This document shows, in pieces, positions 1-11,004 of a stretch of 64,000 bases of DNA. The stretch covers positions 28,076,592 to 28,140,591 of the forward strand of contig NC_135554.1 in NCBI RefSeq assembly GCF_964340395.1. Direction: 5' to 3'. Both the position numbers and the translations under genes were made by a program. Positions within the stretch are counted from its first letter, which is position 1. Each line of letters begins with the position of its first letter. This stretch comes from Glandiceps talaboti. Lineage: Eukaryota > Hemichordata > Enteropneusta > Spengelidae. The notes below the pieces were generated by a model. The model was not told the DNA's origin. It did not search any database and saw nothing but the letters and a program-made list of their open reading frames with translations.

Positions 1-198
1 AGTTACAGTATGTCTAAATGGCTGATTTCATTCGGGCTAAATGTAGTCATAAATTGAGATATTGCTATCTTAAAAAGTTTAGAATGTGCATTTTGTTTTG
101 ATTTATGTGTGGTTGTATTAAACAGAGCAAGTGAATAGTAACCAACAACATACTGAACTTTATTTTGCTTTACAGAGTGACTGTATCCCTCCACTTAA

Positions 199-450
199 TG
201 GCACCGCTATGTAATGTACCATAATATGTAATAACGATAATGGCACCGCTATGTAATGTACCATAATATGTAATAACGATAATGGCACCACTATGTAATG
301 TACCATAATATGTAATAACGATAATGGCACCACTATGTAATGTACCATAATATGTAATAACGATAATGGCACCACTATGTAATGTACCATAATATGTAAT
401 AACGATAATGGCACCACTATGTAATGTACCATAATATGTAATAACGATAA
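199..450. repeat. 42-bp minisatellite, 6 copies
   Basis: Six head-to-tail 42-bp units beginning tggcaccgct or tggcaccact; the only variation seen is G/A at that position (two G copies then four A copies). Because 42 is a multiple of three, the minus strand shows a repeating 14-residue frame, which is not taken as a gene. Confidence 0.95.
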
Positions 451-2304
451 CTGATCTTAGTTTACAGATAGTTTGATTTCCATATTAGTATTTCATAGGG
501 TAACACAAACTGTCGAAAACAAAATCACACTGAATGACATTATATCTTAGTCTATCACTGGCCCTGTTGATTAAAAAGAATCTCTTCATGTGCTGTCATC
601 ATAATCCTAAGATGATAAAACCAGGAATGGAGTATGCCAAATCAAATCTATGTTTGTCGTTGTAGATTATTACAAAAAAACCCAACCTTTTTATGAATGA
701 GATTTTAGATCTTGTCACTGTACAGTCTTTCTTCCTATAAAAAAAAAGAGTATGATTATGTAAAATGGAAATTCTGAATTTTTTATTTTTTACGTTTGTA
801 AATTCTGTCTCAGTGTTGAGGCCATATGGTATGATTTTATATTTGTGATTTCTTTACTCCACTGAGTCTCTGGCAATAAATGAATGCAAATAATTTTCAT
901 TGTGGTTTCCTGGATACAGATTATTAAACATTTTTTTTAGAGGAATGTTTTGTCATGCACTTGAGAAGTGAATGTGTTATCTAGTCGGAAGATGAAGGTT
1001 ACCATACTTCCCTTCATTGATAATAATTTGCTATCACCCTGCACTAGTTTTCTTAGTTTTGCAGTGCACTGCAACTACTACATGATGACGTCATTTCATT
1101 GCAGCATGGAGGCAATTTTGTTGTCTATTGAAGGTAAACCCCCACAGTACAACAAGAATTTACCATTTGTACGTGAAACATTTAAACATTCATGATTGTA
1201 GAGCTTGCTCCTAATAGGGGCTAGGTATAAAGTTCATCAGTCAAAGCCTCATGAATCAGATTATTTTGAGTCACTATTATTAAACTTGGAAGTGCTAGAT
1301 CAAATTTTGAAAGTTAATAATGTACTCAGTTTGAATTTCAATCTTCGATATACTCGATAATTTCTTCACGTTGAAATCGAAAGATAGGACTGTCAAAAAT
1401 GCTGTATTAGTGATGGACAACATCAACGCCGTACCACCGTTTCCATGGTTTCGGAGTGCACAGAGGAAAGAAGACAATGAAAACCTAATAGCCAGCGAGG
1501 GCGCCATGGCGTATTTACCAATATAGCATGTCCGTGCGGATTTTGAAATTAGGTTTTAACCTAGTTTCAACAGTCTGTTATTTAGAGCAGTAACTTGAAG
1601 CACTGACCGACTTTTCGAATCGATATCAGAGAACGCCGACACCTAATCCTGATTTGACACAAATTGCGTCGAGTACTATGCTGAATAAAAAAAAAATATT
1701 AACGCAATCTGGTTTGCCTCCTTAAATCCACCATTGTGTGTCAGTTACATTGTAATCAGAGCAATCAATATCGAAAATGCCAACCTTGTTAATTTCAGTC
1801 TCCCGTAATTTTATAAATTGCATGACAAGCTAAGCTCTCTTGTACAAATGTTATCCAATTCTCGAAGTAATTTCATGCCAGCATAGACCCTACACAGGGG
1901 GTCTATGATGCCAGTTTCTTCGAAATTAGTATTGAAACATTAGTTTTCCAGAATAAGGCAAAAATGAAGGCACATCGTTCAACGATAAGTAGTTATCATC
2001 TCACATCTGCCTGGACAGTATTTTAATACAGTTGTACATGCTAAGTTGAAGGCGCAATTGAATAAGCTCTTATTAAATTGATGCCTTTTTTATGGTACTC
2101 AGTACAGCAGGTCTTATCGCAGAAGTTTGACGAACGTGTTTAGCTATTGGAAACCTGCTAGTATTAAAAAGTTGCTCACCTTGAAGTAGTTTGCTCCCGG
2201 ATATAAAGATCTTGAACTGTTGCCGGGTTTTTTCCAGAAAACCCAAACCCATTCTAAGTAAAGATCAAGTAATAGAAGTCAAAATGTCTGTGTCTGTGGG
2301 GGGT

Positions 2305-2306
<2 letters not shown>
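451..2306. other. Single-copy AT-rich DNA, no gene seen
   Basis: Only short open frames (70-75 codons) without recognisable domains on either strand. Confidence 0.5.

Positions 2307-2353
<47 letters not shown>
2307..2353. repeat. (GT)n microsatellite
   Basis: Uninterrupted GT dinucleotides preceded by a short G-rich stretch. Confidence 0.95.
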
Positions 2354-2354
<1 letters not shown>

Positions 2355-2484
2355 CATAGAGAAACCTTTGAGGAAATGCGCAGAGATCACGGGAAGTTGT
2401 AAAGTGTGGTGTTGCTGAATGGCAGTATGATCGAGAAAAGATAGTTGACATCAAAATCCGTGATTTGTTTTGTTAAGATGGTGG

Positions 2485-2514
2485 TATATATATATACATA
2501 CATACATACATACA

Positions 2515-2574
<60 letters not shown>
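2485..2574. repeat. (TA)n-(TACA)n-(TA)n compound microsatellite
   Basis: A central TACA tetranucleotide block is flanked on both sides by TA dinucleotides. Confidence 0.95.
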
Positions 2575-2576
<2 letters not shown>

Positions 2577-3010
2577 TTGGGTGATATAATGTCTGTGATC
2601 CTTCCTATGTTTGAAAATTGATCAGTGACCTGGTTTCTAAATCGACTTCGTGTTTCTCTGACGTCACTTTCATATCTAATTCTGAATAGATTGTAATGAA
2701 ATAGAATAACGGCAGCTGAAGTCTTTTAATGATTTCTATTCCCCTTTTTTTGTTCGAATGATAGATTTGAAATGCGTGTATTTGTCGTCGTCTTCTTCCA
2801 TTCATAGAGATTCAAAGACCTGATGATAACACTGTAACACAAAATAATCTACATTTCAAGTTGATAATCACATTACTAATTACAACACGGTCAACATACG
2901 ATAAAGGATATTCACAGTTGATCAAATAGTGTACGCGACACCCTTTACAGAAACATCCTTTATCCTTCCAGCATAATGTTACTGGCAATGTTGTTGTCAA
3001 GGAATTCGAA

Positions 3011-3034
3011 GGGCCAGGGGGGTGGGGGGGGGGG
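3011..3034 (+). repeat. G-rich tract
   Basis: Runs of G3, G6 and G11 separated by one to three bases; potential G-quadruplex on the + strand. Confidence 0.6.
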
Positions 3035-3185
3035 TTACCGTAATTGTCGATGCCAAGTATGATATGCGATATCATCAGTCATTTTCGTTTAGAGTCGTTA
3101 GTTAAAATAAGTATGCAAATATGCTGGAATTTATCGTATGGTTATCATTTATATCAATGCTGCTTCTAATCACTTTTGATATGTT

Positions 3186-3407
3186 ATTGATTGATTGATT
3201 GAGTGAGTGAGTGAGTGAGTGAGTGAGTGAGTGAGTGAGTGAGTGAGTGAGTGAGTGAGTGAGTGAGTGAGTGAGTGAGTGAGTGAGTGAGTGAGTGAGT
3301 GAGTGGGCGAGCGAGGGAGCGAGGGAGGATGGATGGGTGGGTGAATGAATGAATGAATGAATGAATGAATGAATGAATGAATGAATGAATGAATGAATGA
3401 ATGAATG
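3186..3407. repeat. Compound tetranucleotide array (GATT)n-(GAGT)n-(GAAT)n
   Basis: A few GATT units pass into about 100 bp of GAGT, a short mixed GGAT/GGGT stretch, then about 65 bp of GAAT. The open minus-strand frames here are low-complexity repeats. Confidence 0.95.
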
Positions 3408-4437
3408 CTGATAAATTCATTTAATAAAGACGGACGGCAGACGGACGAGTTGACTGGTTTATAATTTACTTTCATACTTACTAGGTTGCGAAGTAATTTA
3501 TTTATTTAATTATTTATTTGTGATATATCGTCTTTATCACAATTTAGAATTAATCTTTTCTTCCTTTAGAAAACATTCTGATGAGTAGATGGTTGGAAAT
3601 TTGAATAATTTCTGCATCGGTTGCTTTCTTCGAAAATGATGAATCATGCAGTCATCTTACATAACTCGTTCTCTGTTTAATGTGAGCGGTGCTTTACGAA
3701 GAAATCTCCCGGAAGTGTTCTTACATGATTATTCTAGTGGTGAAACCGTGTGTGCATTACATCTATTCACACAGGGCAATACTTTCAAAACCAATTAAGA
3801 TTTCAATGAGTCATTTACCAAATATGGTGATATTCTGACTCCTTCCGGAGAGGAAAGATGAAGTCATTCACACATTTCAACGTCATCAACCCTCAACATC
3901 GATTTCTTTAATGACATGACGTCACAAATTTGAAAAGCTGAACTTGACCTTTCACGATCTGTGGTCACTACGTACCCGAGGGACGACAAAATACAATTAC
4001 AGTAATTAGAGTTTAAATATGAAACATTAGGCGTGACGGAGTGATTCATTTCCGTAGCGTCATAATGTTTTTATAACTGTATGTTTGTTTCTTTCCTATT
4101 TCTATATTCATCATATTTAATTGAGTATACCTTGGCCACATAAATATGAATTCATAATTATAAATGAGACACTCCAGCGGAAATGCCCATATAGTGAGTA
4201 TTCCTTACCCAAAGTAATCAGTAACAACGAATTCTAAACATTGTGGAATGTACTAGATGTGTGAGACATAATTGATGCTGCTAACTGAGGTTCTGTACCG
4301 TTGTCTTTAAGAGAATGTTATTTATAAAATAAAATCTACACGTGACACCGAGAAACTGCAGGCCTAACCTTATTATTATGCAGTTTGATTACAAGATCTT
4401 AAATCAAATGATGTGAATATCAGAAATTGGAAAGAAG

Positions 4438-4638
<201 letters not shown>

Positions 4639-4706
4639 GGGGTAGAGATATAATTATGTCAGACAGATAGACAGAGAGAGATGTCATGGCCCACTAAATT
4701 ATGTTT

Positions 4707-4715
4707 ACACACACA

Positions 4716-4758
<43 letters not shown>

Positions 4759-4788
4759 ATATATATGTATATATTTATAATACATATG

Positions 4789-4830
<42 letters not shown>
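4707..4830. repeat. (AC)n then (TA)n microsatellite
   Basis: AC dinucleotides to about 4756, then degenerate and finally pure TA to 4830. Confidence 0.95.
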
Positions 4831-4831
<1 letters not shown>

Positions 4832-5204
4832 CTATCCTTGGTAACTATTTTAAAAGATATATTCACGGAATCATAAGCATCATTATTCCATTTTCCTTGA
4901 TTTGTGATCTCTGTTTAAGGCTTTACTTTTCTCGTAATAACATTTCAATACAAACTGTACAAGCTATTCAGATAATTTCATTTCCCCATTGTGTCGCCTG
5001 TACCTTTTGATCCCATTAGTTGTCGCCCTAAGAAACACTGCACATTAATCTGCATATGTTGCTATGTCGTGACGTCACCTCGCAACTGTAGTCAATTTGT
5101 ATTGTGTGTATCGATTTAAAACGCAGACCTACTTTACGTTTATGTGATTAGCCGATGTCTTAATTTTCCCTGAGTGTTATGAGTACTTTTATTTTTTTAA
5201 TTCA

Positions 5205-5395
5205 ATTATCATGGTTAACAGAACACGAGTTGTGTATAAACATTATCATGGTTAACAGAACACGAGTTTTGTATCAAACATTATCATCATGGTTAACAGA
5301 ACACGAGTTGGTTAGCAGAACACGAGTTATGTTATGTTATGTTATGTTATGTTATGTTATGTTATGTTATGTTATGTTATGTTATGTTATGTTAT
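5205..5395. repeat. Short ~37-bp minisatellite abutting an (ATGTT)n array
   Basis: Copies of a unit containing atggttaacagaacacgagt begin at 5205, 5242 and 5280; a shortened copy with gttagcag follows. The last copy runs directly into about 14 ATGTT pentamers (5327-5395), which end beside the retrotransposon fragment. Confidence 0.85.
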
Positions 5396-5405
5396 TGTTT
5401 ATTAA

Positions 5406-5684
5406 GGTGTCGAAGACCTAAAATGTGACTTCTGTCAAAATTCACCAGAGGATGAAGTACACTTTATGTTTTACTGTAATTTATATAAGTATCTAAGGAA
5501 AGCATTAATGGCTAAAACAATAACTTCAATGCCAAACTTTAGTCATATGGACATTTACGATAAACTATGCCATTTAATGTTAAAATTTCCCATTGATACT
5601 GCAAACATTTTACAGGAAGCATTTAACCGTAGGAAAACATTATTTACAATTAAGACGTGTGTGATATTTATTTATGTATTTTGA
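5406..5684 (+). mobile_element. Non-LTR retrotransposon RT C-terminal fragment with zinc-knuckle-like motif
   Basis: A stop-to-stop frame encodes KCDFCQNSPEDEVHFMFYC near its start and then NLYKYLRKAL. The C-x2-C ... EDEVHF-x3-C-x2-Y-x2-LR pattern is the hallmark of the C-terminal domain of many invertebrate LINE-like reverse transcriptases. The region continues in frame for about 70 more residues with no further recognised domain. There is no upstream polymerase: a stop and then an (ATGTT)n array precede it directly. It is a dead, truncated copy. Its first 28 nt recur in inverted orientation at 5784-5811 (see findings). Confidence 0.75.
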
Positions 5685-6628
5685 AATTTCTTTTTGTGTC
5701 CTATAGGGGGGGGGGGGCTGGATGTGGCGCTTTTGTTTGTAAATTTCATTTAAGTATTGTATAATTTAAATAAGTCCACATAGGGCAGAAGTCACATTTT
5801 AGGGCTTCGACTTCAAGTCCACAAAATCTACCTGTTTCTATTTTAAGTGCGAGTATGCCCAGTCTAAATTGGACTATTATGGAGCGTTTATTTGCACGGG
5901 ACATTCCCCCTAGTAAATAATTTCCTTTTCCGAAAATCTTTTTTTGAAAGTAATATATGTTCTCAACTTGGGTTTTGAATTATTTTTGATTCCCATTGAA
6001 CATTTCTTAATAATGTAGTTGTGCATCAAACAATGCCAGCCAATTTCAAAACCGAGGAAATAGTAATTCTGTCGCAATGCGCTAATTTTTTTTGCAGTGC
6101 AAAATGTTGATAATTTTACCAAGTGTTATCTGCCATGAAAAAAGCAACTGGAAAGTGTGGCCTTCGCTCAGTTATGTAAATGACGCCAAAAGCATGGCGC
6201 TTAAAATTGAAGTAGAAATCACAACTTGTAGCTGAGTCTCCTCAATTATTTTATCAAACCGACAAAAATCTGGAATTTTATCGTTACTAAAGAAACATCG
6301 ATACTATATTGTAGTAATTAATACATTACGACAAGTATTCACATAATAAACATATTATAATCAAAGTTCAACATCTGGCTTATCCTTGGACAAACCCAGT
6401 TCCACCGAAATACGTGTACAAACCAACTTCACCGGTCAATCTTTTAATAGAATTCAAAATTTATACCTTGTTTAAAAATGATTTGCTAGTAAAGTGATAC
6501 CTAAACCGTTGTTGATAAGCTTAACTTCACATTCTTTCAGTTTTTGGCTGAGATTTGCTACTAATGACAATCGACAAATAATTACGCATTTTTGGTTTAA
6601 AGCTGACAAAATGTTCATCTTTACATTA

Positions 6629-6721
<93 letters not shown>
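6629..6721. repeat. (TATC)n microsatellite
   Basis: About 23 perfect TATC units. Confidence 0.95.
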
Positions 6722-6722
<1 letters not shown>

Positions 6723-6810
6723 GTAATAGTATCTATATATTATATAAAACATAGTATCAAGCAAGATACACAGGAGCCGTTATAAAGTGTTTCACGCTTT
6801 TGCCATCATC

Positions 6811-6911
<101 letters not shown>

Positions 6912-7748
6912 CACCCATGATTTGTATTGTATGTCTTTCACATGTCAAACATTTGCTATGCCGTACCTACCATGCAGAACAATATTTATTCAAATGTTAC
7001 TTTTCTAAATAAATAAACAAAGAGAACACAATATAAAGGCAGACGATTACAAACTTTGAGACAGAAAGTGTTTATAATACATAGAAATAGTAGAATAAGA
7101 GTGAAGGACGAGGGACTGTTAAATTACTGTGGTTTAAATTAAAGATGGAATGTTTGAAACAATATATTCCCTATGGTGTGAATTACACCGATGAACATTG
7201 TCAACTTTATTCCAAACCAGCTATATATTGTCAGTAAAAGATAGAGTGACCTTCTTCAGGTACGTATACATTCTTTATCGCGTTTATCAGAGCGTCAACA
7301 ATGAATTTATGACTTAAGCAAATTGTACACACATTGATCATAATGATATTAGTGACATTCCAAGGCAATTCGTGACTTTTCTTTTCAGATATCACCTGAT
7401 AGTGGGAGAATATAATCAACACACATCAAGTAAAATGTCAATAGGTCTATATATCGTGTTATATTTCGGGAGCTAAACAGCAGGCATGTCTGCGCATTTA
7501 ATTTGTCATGATATCGGAAATTTAACGTTGATTGTGTGAAATGTACACTAACAGCGTGACTGTAAGAGGTGGAATCATGCACACGAACTTTTCAGCTGAT
7601 AAATTTTTTTAGCAAATGTCATCGCTGAAATAAACTGACAAGTGACATACACAATATTGCCGAAACTTGAGATCTATTACATTAATGGCAAGCTCATACC
7701 TAATATCATTATAGTACATGTAATCTTTCCATTCCAAGTCTAATGTTT

Positions 7749-7928
7749 GTGCTGTGATGTGTCGTGTCGTGTTGTGATGTGCTGTGATGTGTTGTACTGT
7801 GATGTGTCGTGTTGTGATCTGCTGTGCTGTGATGTACCGTGTTGTGATGTGTTGCGTTGTGATATGATGTACCGTGCTGTGATGTGCCATGTTGTGACGT
7901 CCATGCTGTGATGTACTGTGTTGTGATG
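7749..7928. repeat. Degenerate GTGATGTG-type array
   Basis: Irregular repetition of gtgatgtg, gtgctgt and gtcgtgt blocks. Three minus-strand frames stay open over it, giving His/Ser/Thr-rich low-complexity peptides that are not considered genes. Confidence 0.85.
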
Positions 7929-8090
7929 AATTGATGCCAAGTGTATGAATAGTAATGCAAATGTGACATGACTGTGTGTGAGAGGGTTGTAGGTGTGTGT
8001 AGGTGTATGTGTGTTGGGTGCTTGAACTGTTGTTCCGAATTTCATTTATGAATTGCATCATGCTGTATTCTATTTATTTTTTCATTTTGT

Positions 8091-8432
8091 TTGAGTCGTA
8101 GATATAATAGTGATGTCGAGGACGAATTTCATTTCATACTTAAATGCCCATTATATATATAGAGAGAATTACGAGTTCGTTTTATTAAGCCATATTATTG
8201 GGAAAAAACCACCAGCCTTCAAACTTGCACAACTTCTATCCATGGAAAATGTAAAGCAGCCTTGCAATTTATGTAGATATTTAAAACAGGCAGGGATCCT
8301 ACATTCTGTTGATATATCAACGTAATTTGTATCAGTACATTCTCCACCACGTTTCCTTTGTGACATTTTATGTTTTTCTAGTTCTGTAATAGATGAGCAG
8401 AAATTGCTCAAAGTAAATAAAGAATTGAATTG
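8091..8432 (+). mobile_element. Frameshifted LINE 3' remnant (RT C-terminus plus A/T-rich tail)
   Basis: In one frame the sequence from 8112 reads DVEDEFHFILKCPLYI and then hits a stop. In the next frame it continues YRENYEFVLLSHI, followed by about 50 residues to 8325. Together these make the usual EDEFHF-x3-C-P-x-Y-x-x-x-R block of LINE reverse transcriptase C-termini. The break falls exactly in a (TA) run (8153-8160), so dinucleotide slippage is the likely cause. The segment taataaagaattgaattga-type tail at 8413-8431 looks like the element's 3' end. Start is uncertain because the left part is diverged. Confidence 0.7.
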
Positions 8433-10866
8433 AGTCAGTTAGGAATGAGGTTTGCATACAAGGCAACTTCTGTGACTGTTTCTACTGTTATTGTAATTGT
8501 AATTAATACGTTTAACGGAAGTTGCCTAGCAAGTGTCATACGTCACTTCCGCCTATTTTCGAATCGATGGTAACTCTACGAGCAAATGCGTGAAACCAGC
8601 GTCTTTTATTTCACTTCACATTCACCAAACGAAAGGAATTCACAAGGTATCCTTCCGCTCCACATTTATAGTAGTTCTTTATCACCAATGGATTCCATTT
8701 AGGATAAATGAGTGCCATATAACGGAGAAGAAACTATTTACATCAGCGTAGTTTTGAGAGAGCCAATAACTATTTCATTAGATAAGTAAAGTGGCATTCA
8801 GATTGATTGGGCACGCTAGAGGTTAAACGAATTACTAAGTCAATCTCTCAAAAGTACACGGAGACCGACACTAATTTTAAATGCTTTTAAGTAGAACGGG
8901 TGTCAAAGGTCAGTGTTCGGTTACCATGACGTTGATACTAATACATAACTCGGTGAGACAGGTCGATGCAAATTTAATGATTGTATTATTTGATAATCAC
9001 TTCACTATATATTACTTCCAGACAAATCATGGAAAGTAAAGGGTTGACCAATGGGTTTGTTTCATAAATGTTCTGTATGTATGTATGTATGTATGTATGT
9101 ATGTATGTATGTATGTATGTATGTATGTATGTATGTATGTATGTATGTATGTATTTATGTATGTATGTATGTATGTATGTATGTATGTATTGATGTATGT
9201 ATGTATGTATGTATGTATGTATGTATGCTTACGTTTCCATTTATTTATAGTCATTTGTTATGGGGAAACTCTTCGAAAGCAATTGCCATTTATAGACAGA
9301 TCATTACCTTTCTTTTTCATTTCAACCGTTGAAATTTGTTGATTTGAACATTTTCTATAATAATTTGCATTTGAATATACGCTATTGACAACTAAATATG
9401 ATACAATGCCTACAAACAAGGCGACATTTCATACCAGGTTATTAAATAGCTTGAGAAATAGCTCTGAATGCATTGAACAAGACAAGGTTATTTTGCTGGC
9501 ACCTTATAAAACGATATCCTGCCAAAAGCCACCAGCGGGCCCCTTAACTTAATGAGTATCGATAATCTTTCAATTGGTTGATTGCAATTGTCGCCTGAAT
9601 GCACTGCTGCATTTGGTTAGTGTTTTTCAGTCTACTGGAATGCATGAATATCATAGCTTTCTAATTTTACCAGTCTGCAAAGATGAATATGTTTACTAAT
9701 GTATGTCGACATCAGTTTCAAAGAAGGTAAGGTCTCCGTCTGACATCAGCACGATGGTTCTATTATTGGTGACTTTTCCCAGTATTTTGCAGAAGTACAG
9801 GTGATGGGTAAAATAATTGTGCTGTCGGTTGTTCCATCCAAGCATCTTAACTTGTTCTTGTTTTTTCATGCTAGAAATCTGTTGGCGTACAATCACTTGG
9901 TTGAACTGTCAAGTGATAAAACCAATAACTGTGAAAGCACATTTCTGTACTGGGGGAGATCTGTTCCATTTGTGATACCGTATTGTGGTTACATGATAAG
10001 AAACTTTAGTAATAGTATTGCATAGGGACAACATTTTTCATCTTACACTTACAAGTATCTCGAAATTTGAACCAACACAACGTTTGTTATACGATCTAAT
10101 CATACACAAAGAACGAAATATCCAGAAGCGTTTGAATTGTAGCTCAGACACTACTAGAATATAATGGTCTGAGACTGCGTGCTTCGCTGTTCTTCCACTC
10201 TGGTTACGACCAACTTACTCCTGTCCAACAAATTGCGAAAATGTAACCGTGACATTCTATTCGCTTATCAATTTGCTCTTAGATGATATCAAAATTTAAT
10301 TTTCTACTCCTAAGATTGTATGATTTAATTTTGTAAGAGTAACATTTTCACTTGATACATCTACCCGAAATAATGAGACACTGCAATCTAATATACATAG
10401 TATTATATATACCATAGTAGTCTACACTATATACATTTTTTGATTTTCACACCATTTGTAGGCGGATATCCATTTTGGAACATAATGGATATATCCTGAC
10501 TAATAATCTGGAGTGACAAGCAATATCAAATTATGCATATCAATAACACAAATATTAAATCATATTAGTAATAACTTCCCTGTTCATTTATAGTGCTCCT
10601 CATTTATAAACTCGCGGGCCAGGAGAGAGTACTAAATTTACCTACCAGTAAAAAAAACTTGAGTTGAAGACCGGACAATAGCTAGACGTTGTCATCTTAC
10701 TCGTGTAGTAGATGCTCTGAAGTCTTGAAGTCATCCTAAAGCTTATTGTATCAGGTAGGTTTCAATTTCTACATTATTGGTTGAGCTAAGATGGTGACTT
10801 CATTGCAAGTACACGCTTTCTTTGACAAATGTACGATGTACTCTAAATGAATGACAGTTTTATTGA
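8433..10866. other. Mostly single-copy DNA around a (TATG)n array
   Basis: No intact gene. A minus-strand stretch near 9702-9842 may be a coding exon (see findings); the rest shows nothing recognisable. Confidence 0.4.
9074..9228. repeat. (TATG)n microsatellite
   Basis: TATG tetramers with two interruptions, one TATT and one TTGA. Confidence 0.95.
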
Positions 10867-11000
10867 CGTATTGTCGCTCGCTAGACAGTCAGTTTTTCCG
10901 TTCTCTTCAAAAGAGTGGGTTCTTATTCATCATCGTATTGTTGCTCGCTAGACAGTTAGTTTTTCCGTTCTCTTCAAAAGAGTGGGTTCTTATTCATCAT
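10867..11000. repeat. 67-bp tandem duplication, 2 copies
   Basis: Units 10867-10933 and 10934-11000 are identical except for two C/T differences; four bases of a third copy follow. Both units begin cgtattgt and end tattcatcat. The duplication lies inside an 84-codon frame that is not otherwise gene-like. Confidence 0.9.
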
Positions 11001-11004
11001 CGTA

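Noticed and set aside
199-515. CRISPR array (regular 42-bp spacing)
   Set aside because: There are no unique spacers; it is a plain head-to-tail minisatellite in a eukaryotic genome. The same applies to the other arrays.
3577-3601. CTGATGAG ... GGAAA as a second hammerhead-like core
   Set aside because: The sequence between does not pair as stem II and GAAA is not in proper context.
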